Below, piece after piece: positions 29,612 through 38,203 of a stretch of 64,000 nt of DNA. Source of the DNA: DATAOG01 sp963753685 (GTDB lineage: Bacteria; Pseudomonadota; Alphaproteobacteria; Geminicoccales; Geminicoccaceae); contig CAVWDE010000001.1 in the NCBI GenBank assembly GCA_963753685.1, positions 62,001-126,000 of the forward strand, written 5' to 3'. The notes under the pieces were generated by a model. It had not been told where the DNA came from, ran no database searches, and worked only from the letters and a program-made list of their open reading frames with translations. The translations under genes and the position numbers were made by a program. Every line of letters begins with the position of its first letter. The first letter of the stretch is position 1.

Positions 29612-30160
29612 CTACCGCTTCAGCCGCGCCAGGTGTTCCTTGCGGAATTTTGCGACTTTGGGCGCGATCACGATCTGGCAGTAGCGCTGGCGCGGGTTCT
29701 GCTCGAAGTAGTCCTGGTGGTAGTCCTCGCCCGGATAGAATGTCTCGAGCGGCACGACCTCGGTGACGATCGGCGCGTTCCAGATTTTTTGCTCACCGAC
29801 CTCGGCGATGGCGCGCCGGGCTTCGGCTTCCTGCTCCGGGCTGTGATAGAGGATGATCGAGCGGTATTGCGGGCCGATGTCGGCGCCCTGGCGGTCTTTG
29901 GTGGTCGGGTCGTGGATCGTGAAGAACACGTCCAGGAGGTCGCGGAATGACACGACCTTCGGGTCGTAGGTAATCTGCACGACCTCGGCATGGCCGGTGC
30001 GGCCGCCGCAGACCTGCTCGTAGGTCGGATTCTCCACGACGCCGCCGGCGTAGCCCGAGACCACGCGCTCGACGCCTTTGAGGTCCTTGTAGACCGCCTC
30101 CAGGCACCAGAAGCAGCCGCCACCGAGCGTCGCCAGCTCCTGCTCACCTTGGCCGCTCAT
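29612..30160 (-). CDS. msrA: Peptide-methionine (S)-S-oxide reductase MsrA (copy 1)
   Basis: Repairs oxidised methionine. Residues about 15-165 contain the catalytic ATLGGGCFWCLEAVYKDLKG motif, GYAGGVVENPTYEQVCGGRTGHAE, and the C-terminal ETFYPGEDYHQDYFEQNPRQRYCQIVIAPKVAKF of the longer MsrA form. The start was placed at ATG 30160 (MSGQGEQELATLGGG) because gggggag lies at proper distance; two further in-frame ATGs (30166, 30175) are possible. A second, shorter MsrA is at 61597-62070. Divergent from the ClC gene that follows. Confidence 0.94.
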   Translation of the reverse strand: MSGQGEQELATLGGGCFWCLEAVYKDLKGVERVVSGYAGGVVENPTYEQVCGGRTGHAEVVQITYDPKVVSFRDLLDVFFTIHDPTTKDRQGADIGPQYRSIILYHSPEQEAEARRAIAEVGEQKIWNAPIVTEVVPLETFYPGEDYHQDYFEQNPRQRYCQIVIAPKVAKFRKEHLARLKR

Positions 30161-30318
30161 GGCCATCTCCCCCATTCTATCTCGCGGTTTGATTCGGTCG
30201 CGCCCCTTGTGGGCTTTTCGTGCCGGGGCTCCATGACTATGGTGCGGCGCCTGGCGAGCGCAAGGGGCGAGGGCCCTCCGAAGGCCGAGTGTCCGCCGCT
30301 CGCCGATCCAGCCCGGCG

Positions 30319-32148
30319 ATGGACGACATGCAAGCAACCGAACGGCAATCCGGCGTACGCGATGTCCCGCAGACCAGCGCCGCGGAGGTGGTCCCGATCG
30401 GGCTGACCACGCTCTGCCTGCTGGCGGTCCTGGTGGGCGTCATCACCGGCTTCGGCGCGGTCGGCTTTCGGGCGCTGATCGGGCTCATTCACAACCTCTT
30501 TTTCCTGGGCCACCTGGCCTTCACCTACGATGCCAACCTGTTCACGCCCATGAGCCCCTGGGGGCCGCTCGTGATCCTGGTGCCGGTGATCGGCGGGCTT
30601 GGCGTCACCTTCCTGGTCACCACCTTCGCGCCCGAGGCGCGCGGCCACGGCGTGCCCGAGGTGATGAACGCGGTCTACTACCAGGAAGGCGTGATCCGGC
30701 CAGTGGTGGCGGCGGTCAAGTCGCTGGCCTCAGCACTCTCGATCGGCAGTGGTGCTGCGGTCGGGCGCGAGGGCCCGATCATCCAGATCGGCGCCTCGTT
30801 CGGCTCGACCGTGGGCCAGGTCATCTCGATGGCCGCCTGGCAGCGGATCACCCTGGTCGCGGCCGGGGCGGGCGCCGGCATCGCCGCGACCTTCAACACC
30901 CCGATCGGCGGCGTGATGTTCGCGATCGAGCTGATGATGCCGGAGATCAGCGGTCGGACCTTCCTGCCGGTGGCGCTGGCGACGGGGACAGCGACCTTCG
31001 TCGGCCGGCTGTTCCTGGGGGTGCTGCCGGCGTTCGAGATCCCGCAGCTGCCGACGCTCGCCAACGAGGCGGTCTCGGCGCCGGCCCTGCTCGCCTACGC
31101 CGTCCTGGGGGCGCTCACCGGCGTTGCGGCGGCAGGCTTCACCCAGGGGCTGCACCACGCCGAGGGGTTGTTCGACAAGATCAAGAACTCCTATCTGCGC
31201 CACACACTCGGCATGCTCGCGGTCGGCGTCATGATCTTCGTCCTGATGCGCACCGCCGGCCACTACTACGTCGAGGGCGTCGGCTACGCGACCATCCAGG
31301 CGGTGCTGCTCGGCGGCCTAGGCAGCTTTGCCTTCCTGTTCCTGCTGTTCGTCTGCAAGCTGGCGGCGACCCTGCTCAGCCTCGGCTCGGGCGCCTCGGG
31401 CGGGATCTTCTCGCCGTCCCTGTTCATGGGAGCGACGCTCGGCGGCAGCCTCGGCGCGCTCGCCGGCGCCATTTACCCCTCGCCCGACATCAGCGTCGCG
31501 AGCTTTGCCATGGTCGGCATGGCGGCCATGGTCGGCGGCGGCACCGGCGCCGCGATGACCGCGGTCACCATGATCTTCGAGATGACCCGCGACTACGCGA
31601 TCGTGATGCCGATGATCGTCGCGGTGGCGCTCAGCATCGGCGTGCGGCGCGTGCTCTCGCGCGAGAACATCTATACGATCAAGCTCCTCAGCCGCGGGCG
31701 CTCGATCCCGAAGGTGCTGCACGCCAACATGTTCCTGGTCCGCCACGCCAACGAGGTGATGGACCGCGACGTCCTGGTGCTGCCGGCCGAGATGAGCTTC
31801 GACGAGTTCCTGCGCCGGCCCGAGGACGGCGGCAAGCTGCGCCACGTCGTGGTCACCCACGGGCCGCGGATCGTCGGCGTCCAGCGGGTCAACACCGGGC
31901 TGCGCCGTGGGCTCGAGAGCGCCTACACCGGGATCACGCTCGGCGACGTCGCGCGCCCCGACTTCACGATCGCGCGCGAGGACGACGTGGTGTTCGACGT
32001 GATCCGGCGCATGTGGCGTCGCGGCGGCGCCATGGCGGTCGTGGTCAAGGGCGGGCGCGTGCCGCGACCCGATGACGTGGTCGGGGTGATCACCAAGGAG
32101 CACATCGCCGATTCGGTCGCGGAAAGCATCCGCCCCTATTGGACCTGA
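30319..32148 (+). CDS. ClC-family chloride channel/transporter with CBS domains (copy 1)
   Basis: Membrane ClC protein, 609 residues from ATG 30319 (MDDMQATERQSG). The selectivity-filter regions are present: GSGAAVGREGPIIQIGASFG with the gating Glu, and SLGSGASGGIFSPSLFMGA. The helix following FNTPIGGVMFAIELM has Leu where ClC-ec1 has the proton glutamate (E203 in the IIEE motif). The C-terminal third is a CBS pair (MDRDVLVLPAEMSFDEFL ... DDVVFDVIRRMWRR). A second ClC gene faces it tail to tail 104 bases away. Confidence 0.9.
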   Translation: MDDMQATERQSGVRDVPQTSAAEVVPIGLTTLCLLAVLVGVITGFGAVGFRALIGLIHNLFFLGHLAFTYDANLFTPMSPWGPLVILVPVIGGLGVTFLVTTFAPEARGHGVPEVMNAVYYQEGVIRPVVAAVKSLASALSIGSGAAVGREGPIIQIGASFGSTVGQVISMAAWQRITLVAAGAGAGIAATFNTPIGGVMFAIELMMPEISGRTFLPVALATGTATFVGRLFLGVLPAFEIPQLPTLANEAVSAPALLAYAVLGALTGVAAAGFTQGLHHAEGLFDKIKNSYLRHTLGMLAVGVMIFVLMRTAGHYYVEGVGYATIQAVLLGGLGSFAFLFLLFVCKLAATLLSLGSGASGGIFSPSLFMGATLGGSLGALAGAIYPSPDISVASFAMVGMAAMVGGGTGAAMTAVTMIFEMTRDYAIVMPMIVAVALSIGVRRVLSRENIYTIKLLSRGRSIPKVLHANMFLVRHANEVMDRDVLVLPAEMSFDEFLRRPEDGGKLRHVVVTHGPRIVGVQRVNTGLRRGLESAYTGITLGDVARPDFTIAREDDVVFDVIRRMWRRGGAMAVVVKGGRVPRPDDVVGVITKEHIADSVAESIRPYWT

Positions 32149-32252
32149 CGACCGCCGGCGTCGCTCCGGCCGGCGGCCCGCGGCCGCGAGCAGCGCGCGA
32201 TTTTGGGCGAGGACCGAGCCGGCACGACGGGCCTCGCCGATCACACGGGGCA

Positions 32253-33998
32253 CTACAAGAGGTCTTCCTCGGCTTCGATCAGGCCGGCGAGCGCGGCGGG
32301 GGTGACGATGCCGACGATATCGTCTGCCCGCCGCGAACCGGGGCGGCGCGATGCCAGGATGAGCTCGGCCTCCGCGACCCACATCGCGCGGAGCGCCGCC
32401 AGCAGGTTCTCCTGCTGGTCCACCACCACGTAGCCGGAGGGGCGAGCGGCGTTCCGGGCAGCGGAGTTGCCGCCCTGCGCCGCGGGCTGCCGCGTCACCC
32501 CGGAGATCACCCCGTGCGCGGCGTGAACGACGGTCGAAGCGCCGGCAGGAGGTTCGCCGCCGGCGGCAACCACGGCGAAATTGGGGTCCATCAGGTCCCG
32601 GACCCGTTTGCTGTTCAGCACTGCCGCCTGAAGCCCTTCCGGCACCGAGTGGCCGCGGGCGAGCAGCTTCATCGTGTAGATGCTCTCGTCCATGATCAGC
32701 TTGCGGACCGCGTAGGCCATGGAGCCGGCGATGACCAGGGGGAGGACGACGGAATTGTCCTGGGTCATCTCGGTGATCATGATGATGCCGGTGAGGACGG
32801 CGCCGGTGGTCCCGCCGATCATCGCCGCCATGCCGGCGATGGCGAAGGTTGCAATTTCGACGTTGAGGCCGGGCATCAACCACTGGCACAGCCAGCCGAA
32901 CGCCGCGCCAGCGGCCGCGCCCATGAACAGTGCCGGTGAGAAGACGCCGCCCGATGCCCCCGAGCCCAGCGACAGGCAGGTGGCCAGGAGCTTGAGAGCC
33001 ACCAGCAGGAGAAGGAACCAGGGCGCGCTCAGCGAGCCCTCGAGGAGGTCCATGATGGTCGCGTAGCCGACGCCCTGGACGTAGTAGTGACCGGCGTGGC
33101 GGAGCAGGAGGAGCATCATGACGCCGACGCAGAGCATGCCCAGCATGTGCCGCGTGTAATAGTTGCCGGGGATGGCGTCGAAGAGGTCCTCCATCCCGTA
33201 GAGCCCGCGGATGAACGCGACCGACAGCAGCCCCATCAGGCCGCCCAGCACGAAGAACGCCACCAGTCCCCAAGGCTGCGTGAGATAGAAGTCTGGCGTC
33301 TCCAGAGCCGGGATGTGGAAGGAGGGGTAGGTGCCGAGGAGCAGGCGACTGATATGGGTCGCGAAGGCTGTGGCCGTAGCCACGACCACGAGATTGCGGG
33401 CGTTGACGGAGACCAGCAGCAGCTCGATGGCGAACACAATGCCGCCCAGCGGAGCGTTGAAGGTGGCGGCGATGCCGGCGCCGGCACCGGCGGCGATCAG
33501 CACGATCCTGTCCCGGGTGCGCATCGGGATGATCTCGCCGAGCGTCGAGCCGAACGCCGAGCCGATCTGAACGATCGGTCCCTCGCGTCCCACCGAGCCG
33601 CCGCTGCCGATCGAGATCGCCGAGGCCAGCGACTTGACGACCGCGACCCGCGCCCGGATCCGTCCCTGGTGGTAGTGGATGGCGTCCATCACCTCCGGGA
33701 CGCCGTGCCCTTTGGCCTCGGGGGCGAAATTCTTGACCAGCCACGCGACCGCGAGCGCGCCCGCGACCGGGACCAGCGCCACGCCCACGCCCCAGGGGCC
33801 GGGCGGCGTGTGCGCGTTGGCGTCATAGGCAAACGAGAAGTCGCCAAGGAACAGCACGTTGTGGACCAGCCCGATCAGCATGCGAAAACCCCAGGCGCCG
33901 ACCCCGGCGATGGCGCCGGTGGCGATTGCTAGGACCATCATGAACAGGAGGCTGCGCTCCGGCGCCTGCGCGCGCACGGCCTGATCGAGGGTGTCCAT
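32253..33998 (-). CDS. ClC-family chloride channel/transporter (copy 2)
   Basis: Second ClC paralogue, 581 residues from ATG 33998 (MDTLDQAVRAQAPERSLL, preceded by gcagagg). Filter motifs: GSGGSVGREGPIVQIGSAFG, FNAPLGGIVFAIELLL and SLGSGASGGVFSPALFMGA. As in copy 1 the internal proton-glutamate position appears as Leu (FAIELL). The C-terminus is a CBS-like region with a low-complexity insertion (AAQGGNSAARNAARPSG) and ends DIVGIVTPAALAGLIEAEED. The two genes are similar in order and motif but clearly diverged, so the duplication is old or one was acquired. Confidence 0.88.
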   Translation of the reverse strand: MDTLDQAVRAQAPERSLLFMMVLAIATGAIAGVGAWGFRMLIGLVHNVLFLGDFSFAYDANAHTPPGPWGVGVALVPVAGALAVAWLVKNFAPEAKGHGVPEVMDAIHYHQGRIRARVAVVKSLASAISIGSGGSVGREGPIVQIGSAFGSTLGEIIPMRTRDRIVLIAAGAGAGIAATFNAPLGGIVFAIELLLVSVNARNLVVVATATAFATHISRLLLGTYPSFHIPALETPDFYLTQPWGLVAFFVLGGLMGLLSVAFIRGLYGMEDLFDAIPGNYYTRHMLGMLCVGVMMLLLLRHAGHYYVQGVGYATIMDLLEGSLSAPWFLLLLVALKLLATCLSLGSGASGGVFSPALFMGAAAGAAFGWLCQWLMPGLNVEIATFAIAGMAAMIGGTTGAVLTGIIMITEMTQDNSVVLPLVIAGSMAYAVRKLIMDESIYTMKLLARGHSVPEGLQAAVLNSKRVRDLMDPNFAVVAAGGEPPAGASTVVHAAHGVISGVTRQPAAQGGNSAARNAARPSGYVVVDQQENLLAALRAMWVAEAELILASRRPGSRRADDIVGIVTPAALAGLIEAEEDLL

Positions 33999-34409
33999 CC
34001 GATGCCTCTGCTTTGGCGTTTGCCGTCTGCTGCCAAGAGCGGGCATAGCCGATCGGGCGGGCGCCGGAAACCGGCTTGGCTCGGCTAGCCAGCCTTTCCG
34101 ACGGCGCCCGTCTGGTCGGCAGGATCGAGCAGATCGCAGCCCGCATTCCGCGGGCCGCCATCGGCATCCGGCCAACCGTGACCGCGTCGCCGCGCGCGGC
34201 CTCGGCGAGCCTTGGCGCCTGCGTCGCCCCGAACGCGGCGAGCGCTGAGCTCTGATCGGCTCGAGTTGATGCCTCCATGGTTGCTCAAACTCTACGATTC
34301 ACTACCTTAGCGTTGGTCGCGGACCTTGCCCGGCGGCCTGCTGCGCCGTACCTCCAAGGCCGGACATGTCGACCACGGCGGTGCGCCGTCGCGACCAGGA
34401 GAAATCACC

Positions 34410-35699
34410 ATGGCCAAGCCGCAGAAGCCTTACCGCCACCGGACCATCGGCAACCACGCGCTGCATCCCGAGACGCTCATGATGAGCTACGGCTACGACC
34501 CGAAGCTCTCGGAGGGCTCGGTCAAATGCCCGGTGTTCCAGACCTCGACCTTCGTGTTCGAGCGCGCCGCGGCTGGCAAGGCGTTCTTCGAGGTCGCCTA
34601 CGGCCTGCGCGACCAGCGGCCGGCCGAGGAGCCTGGGCTCATCTATTCGCGGCTCAACAACCCGGACCTGGAAATTCTCGAGGACCGGCTGGGCTTGTGG
34701 GACGGGGCGGAATCGAGCCTGGTGTTCTCGAGCGGCATGGCGGCCATCTCGACCACGCTCTGGACCTTCCTGCGCCCGGGCGACGTGATCGTGCACAGCG
34801 GGCCCTTGTACGGCGGCACCGAGTTCCTGCTCCAGAACATCCTGCCCCAGTTCGGCATCAAGCCGGAGGAGTTCGGCGCCGGCGGCGCCGGCCGGTCGCT
34901 CGAGCAGGCGGTCAAGGCGGCCCAGCAGTCGGGCCCGATCGGCGCGATCCTGCTCGAGACCCCGGCCAACCCGACCAACGCCCTGGTCGACATCGCCCAC
35001 TGCGCCGAGATCGCCAAGCGCCTGCCCGGCAAGCCCGGCGGGCGGCCGCCGGTGATCGTCGACAACACCTTCCTGGGGCCGCTCTGGCAGCAGCCGCTGG
35101 CCCAGGGCGCCGACCTCGTGGTCTATTCCTTGACCAAATACGTCGGCGGCCACAGCGACGTGATCGCCGGCGCCTGCCTCGGCGCCGAGACGCGCCTGGC
35201 ACCGGTGCGCGGCATGCGCACCATCCTCGGCACCATGTCCGACCCGCACACCGGCTGGCTCCTGATGCGCAGCCTCGAGACGCTGAAACTGCGCATGACC
35301 GGCGCCATGAAGACCGCCCGCCACGTCGCCGAGTTCCTGAACGACCACCCCAAGATCAAGCAGGTACACTACCTGGGTTTCCTCGCCGAGGACCACCCCG
35401 ACTTCGAGCTCTACCGGCGCCAGTGCAAGGCCCCGGGCTCGACCTTCGCCTTCGAGGTCCACGGCGGCGAGCCCGAGGCCTTCCGCCTGCTCGACGCGCT
35501 CAAGCTGGTCCGCCTCGCGGTCAGTCTGGGCGGCACCGAGAGCCTGGCCGAGCACCCCGCCAGCATGACCCACTCCGACATCCCGCCCGAGCGCCAGGCC
35601 GAGCTCGGCATCACGCCCGCCATGGTCCGCCTCTCGGTCGGCGTCGAGCACCCCGAAGACCTGATCGCCGACCTCGCCCAGGCCCTCGATGCTGTCTGA
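34410..35699 (+). CDS. Cystathionine gamma-synthase/lyase family PLP enzyme
   Basis: PLP-dependent sulfur amino-acid enzyme, 429 residues from ATG 34410 (MAKPQKPYRHRTIGNHALHP) after an aggaga ribosome-binding site. Motifs: YSRLNNPDLEILEDRL, FSSGMAAISTTLWTFLRPGD, VIVDNTFLGP (PLP Asp) and the Schiff-base lysine in VYSLTKYVGGHSDVIAGA. The closing THSDIPPERQAELGITPAMVRLSVGVEHPEDL is typical. Sequence alone does not separate cystathionine gamma-synthase from methionine gamma-lyase or O-acylhomoserine sulfhydrylase. No SAM riboswitch was recognised upstream. Confidence 0.9.
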   Translation: MAKPQKPYRHRTIGNHALHPETLMMSYGYDPKLSEGSVKCPVFQTSTFVFERAAAGKAFFEVAYGLRDQRPAEEPGLIYSRLNNPDLEILEDRLGLWDGAESSLVFSSGMAAISTTLWTFLRPGDVIVHSGPLYGGTEFLLQNILPQFGIKPEEFGAGGAGRSLEQAVKAAQQSGPIGAILLETPANPTNALVDIAHCAEIAKRLPGKPGGRPPVIVDNTFLGPLWQQPLAQGADLVVYSLTKYVGGHSDVIAGACLGAETRLAPVRGMRTILGTMSDPHTGWLLMRSLETLKLRMTGAMKTARHVAEFLNDHPKIKQVHYLGFLAEDHPDFELYRRQCKAPGSTFAFEVHGGEPEAFRLLDALKLVRLAVSLGGTESLAEHPASMTHSDIPPERQAELGITPAMVRLSVGVEHPEDLIADLAQALDAV

Positions 35700-36277
35700 T
35701 GGAGATCCACGCCGGGGCTCCCGGGGCTTGAGTCGGATTGATTCCAGACCTGACAATCTTGCCCTGGCTCATGCCCGGATCGGGCAAGATTAAGCCTTCG
35801 CCTCGACGCAGCTCGTGTCCGCCCCGGGCAACGGAGCGGCGCGGATTCTAAGCATGGCAGAGATGACCGCCGCTCACCGACACTGAATTGATCGCGGTCA
35901 GTAACTCACCATGCGCCGCCGATGCGTCACTTCTGTCTCTGCGACGAGACACTTATGGTGCAGGTTGATCCCAAAGTGAGGCGTGCCTTGACTGTGGCGG
36001 GTGATCGCATTCGGTGGATCAAGAAACTGGCTCTCCAATCAATGGATCTGATTGATGCTGATGCTGGGTATTATTCATCGTTTTCCTTGTCGAACAGCGC
36101 ATTAAGGCACATTCTTGAAGCGACAACATAGATCCGAATCTGGAGGATTGACTTAACCATCAAGTCAGGGTGATGGCCGACGGTGTCCGGTCGAGTGGAC
36201 AGAAGTGGCGCATGGGCCACGCCGCTATTTACGACCATCAGCTGTGAGATTCGCGAGATCCCACCTGTCCCGCGCGT
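35700..36277. other. Intergenic stretch before the repeat
   Basis: Between the PLP-enzyme gene and the first hairpin repeat. It contains the doubtful 69-codon frame at 35922-36131 and lower-GC sequence around 35940-36180. No tRNA, terminator or motif I can name. Confidence 0.4.
35922..36131 (+). CDS. Short hypothetical frame (69 aa), weak support
   Basis: An open frame of 69 residues (MRHFCLCDETLMVQVDPKVR...) in a lower-GC stretch. No recognised domain, no good ribosome-binding site, and the surrounding 35.7-36.67 kb holds repeats rather than obvious genes. It may be a relic of imported DNA; listed only because base composition differs from neighbouring non-coding sequence. Confidence 0.2.
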   Translation: MRHFCLCDETLMVQVDPKVRRALTVAGDRIRWIKKLALQSMDLIDADAGYYSSFSLSNSALRHILEATT

Positions 36278-36416
36278 CTTGCAGGCCTGCGAAGGCGGGA
36301 TCTGCCTTACGCAGGCCATGCCCAGCATCGACACCGATCCCGGCGCCGGTCAAGGATCTGCGACCGGCGCAGCCGGCGCGCTTCCGCGTGTCCTTGACCG
36401 GCGCCGGGATCGGTGC
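36278..36416. repeat. Hairpin-rich interspersed repeat, copy 1
   Basis: About 139 bp matching 44630-44769 at roughly four-fifths identity. It contains two foldable parts: ggcctgcg...cgcaggcc (36283-36318), and perfect 24-bp inverted arms at 36333-36356 and 36391-36414 (core CCCGGCGCCGGTCAAGGA) around a 34-nt loop. Both copies run in the same direction. The outer stem carries a paired difference between copies (CCCGG/CCGGG versus TCCG/CGGA), consistent with structure being kept. Confidence 0.8.
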
Positions 36417-36462
36417 TTATGGGAGGTGGTACACAGCGAGAGCGTACCCGAAGTATGAAAAC

Positions 36463-36573
36463 GTTCCTGATACAGTTCCTGACGGTTTTTCCTTGATGCT
36501 GACACCTTTCCCTTGATGACACCTCTTCCCCTGACACCTTTTCCCCTGCAGACACCTTTTCCATTGAGGTAGA
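36463..36573. repeat. Degenerate minisatellite with GACACCTTTTCC units
   Basis: Imperfect tandem units such as GACACCTTTCCCTT, GACACCTCTTCCCC, GACACCTTTTCCCC and GACACCTTTTCCATT, preceded by GTTCCTGATACAGTTCCTGAC. It follows the hairpin repeat. A shorter related tail (GTTGCTGATACATTGCTGAT) follows copy 2 at 44838-44867, so the tail seems to belong to the same element. Non-coding. Confidence 0.65.
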
Positions 36574-36667
36574 GTGGACGGCGCGCCCACTTCCTGGTGT
36601 AGCCAGAACAGACATGCCCGTTCCCAGTCGGGAGACGAGTTAGGAACGGTGGGAAGGAACGGCAACG

Positions 36668-37111
36668 ATGGCCCGGTCTCTGCACGCAAGGCATGCAGAC
36701 CCTGCGTCGGCACAGAAGGTGGCGACAACAGAAGGTGGCGACAACAACCTTGTCAACAACGAAGATGAAGTGTCCATCTTTGGATATTCCGAACGACAAA
36801 TTAGAATGATATTTAGTTACGTTTGCGCTGCTTTGATCGCACTTTTCATTGGTTGTGTCTACACGATTAATATTTATTACGTCTTATATTCAGGAATATG
36901 GATAAAAGTTGCGGAAAGCCACTTTGCTGTCGTCATAGGTCTACCCAGTGCGGCTCTAGTAGGCTTTTTCGTGGTGCTCTTATTTAGCAAAGTGTCTGGG
37001 CCGATAGAAGTTGAATTTTTCAGCGTAAAGTTTCGTGGAGCCTCTACGCCGGTTATATTCTGGATGATGTGCTTTCTTTGCATTACCTTCGCCATCAAGA
37101 CCCTGTGGTGA
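36668..37111 (+). CDS. AT-rich hypothetical membrane protein
   Basis: 147-residue predicted inner-membrane protein, clearly AT-richer than its neighbours. After a hydrophilic N-terminus with a 15-bp duplicated segment (acagaaggtggcgac), three hydrophobic segments are visible: MIFSYVCAALIALFIGCVYT, FAVVIGLPSAALVGFFVVLL and PVIFWMMCFLCITFAIKTLW. Between them lies VSGPIEVEFFSVKFRGAS, a phrase I recall from uncharacterised proteins scattered in alphaproteobacteria (SGPIEFxGxxFxFxGASGP). The start at 36668 has aagga upstream, but a start nearer FGYSERQIRM is possible. Composition and adjacent repeats suggest horizontal acquisition. Function unknown. Confidence 0.6.
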   Translation: MARSLHARHADPASAQKVATTEGGDNNLVNNEDEVSIFGYSERQIRMIFSYVCAALIALFIGCVYTINIYYVLYSGIWIKVAESHFAVVIGLPSAALVGFFVVLLFSKVSGPIEVEFFSVKFRGASTPVIFWMMCFLCITFAIKTLW

Positions 37112-37269
37112 CCGGTAATCCACGCTCTCCACTTGTGGACCGCACTTGTGTAGAGATACCGCGGCGTAGTGGGGAACCTCCGGTTTGATACTGGCGGCGT
37201 CATGCCCGAGCTACGCCTGCACTGTCAGGCTCACGGCGAGCCGTCCGGCGATGCTGGGCGTCGTTTCGC

Positions 37270-38091
37270 TCAGGCGTCGTCGCCGGCACGTCCCCTGACG
37301 AAGAGGTGCACGACCTCCCTCGAGGCGATCAGCCTGGCGGTATGCACGTTGGCCTGATAGGGTTCGATCGCGCCATCGACCTCGAGCTGGATGTGGCTCG
37401 GGGCGTCGCGGGCGCCGACCAGAGCGAGAACCCGCGCCACCGTTGCCTCCCGCGTCTCGGGTGCAAACAAGAGGCTATGAATTTCTAAATCGACATTCGG
37501 CCGCTGCGAGAGGATGTCCCTGGCGCCGCGCAGGTCCTCCTCTTTATGCCCTTCAACGTCGATCTTGAGAAAATCCGGCGCCTGTCGTCCTTTGAAATGG
37601 CTATCGAGCGAGGTCGCCGGCACGTCCAGAACACCGGCTCTGTCCCAGCCGCCGGGAACGACGCGCGCATTGGTCTGCGTGCTGATCCGAACCAGCCCCT
37701 GGTGCTCGCTGAGCGCGACGTTTTCGGCGACGATCCTGTGTTGCATCGATTGATCCGGATGTTCTCGAGGAGGCATTGATGGTTTTTCGGATAGGCCTCG
37801 AACGAAGACTTGGCCCGTATCGCCGGCCCAGCGGGCAAAGAGGCAGGTGGTCACGCCGATGTGGGCACCGCAATCGGCCACGACGAAGCCTGGCCGGATC
37901 AGATGCGCCTTGACCCATGCAAGCTCGGCCAACTCGTGTTTTCGCCCATACCAGGTCTGCGAAACCAGGCTGTCGGTGTGGAGTTTGACCACCTCGCCGC
38001 AGAGATCCGTCTGTATTAAATGGTCTCGAAAGGTCGCCAACTCGAACCAGTGCCCGAGCGCTTGCACCAACCGCTTCGCTGGTTTGAGCAT
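37270..38091 (-). CDS. FkbM family SAM-dependent methyltransferase (internal shifted segment)
   Basis: FkbM-type methyltransferases methylate hydroxyls of sugars or other secondary metabolites. From ATG 38091 (MLKPAKRLVQALGHWFELAT) the 273-residue product has the SAM-binding VVADCGAHIGVTTCLFARWA and the family motif APDFLKIDVEGHKEEDLRGA. Between them, about 22 residues (VRGLSEKPSMPPREHPDQSM) look wrong, while the adjacent frame there reads FEAYPKNHQCLLENIRINRC, the expected FkbM sequence. Two compensating indels near 37804 and 37736 explain this. The frame stays open but the enzyme, if the sequence is right, has a scrambled segment. Substrate unknown. Confidence 0.75.
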   Translation of the reverse strand: MLKPAKRLVQALGHWFELATFRDHLIQTDLCGEVVKLHTDSLVSQTWYGRKHELAELAWVKAHLIRPGFVVADCGAHIGVTTCLFARWAGDTGQVFVRGLSEKPSMPPREHPDQSMQHRIVAENVALSEHQGLVRISTQTNARVVPGGWDRAGVLDVPATSLDSHFKGRQAPDFLKIDVEGHKEEDLRGARDILSQRPNVDLEIHSLLFAPETREATVARVLALVGARDAPSHIQLEVDGAIEPYQANVHTARLIASREVVHLFVRGRAGDDA

Positions 38092-38203
38092 GGTCTGTTC
38101 ATGCAAGCCCCGAGCCCTGGTCGGGGGCAGAAGGGCCAGAAAAGGTCCTTCCGACAGTGCCTCCGACCCATTGATAGTCCTGGGATCGACGCAGGCCAAG
38201 CTC

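Noticed and set aside
34280..34409. Possible SAM riboswitch before the cystathionine gamma-synthase-like gene
   Set aside because: No SAM-I or SAM-II conserved core or pseudoknot pattern could be found.
36278..36573. CRISPR array
   Set aside because: Units are degenerate, without constant repeats or unique spacers of uniform length, and no cas genes are present.
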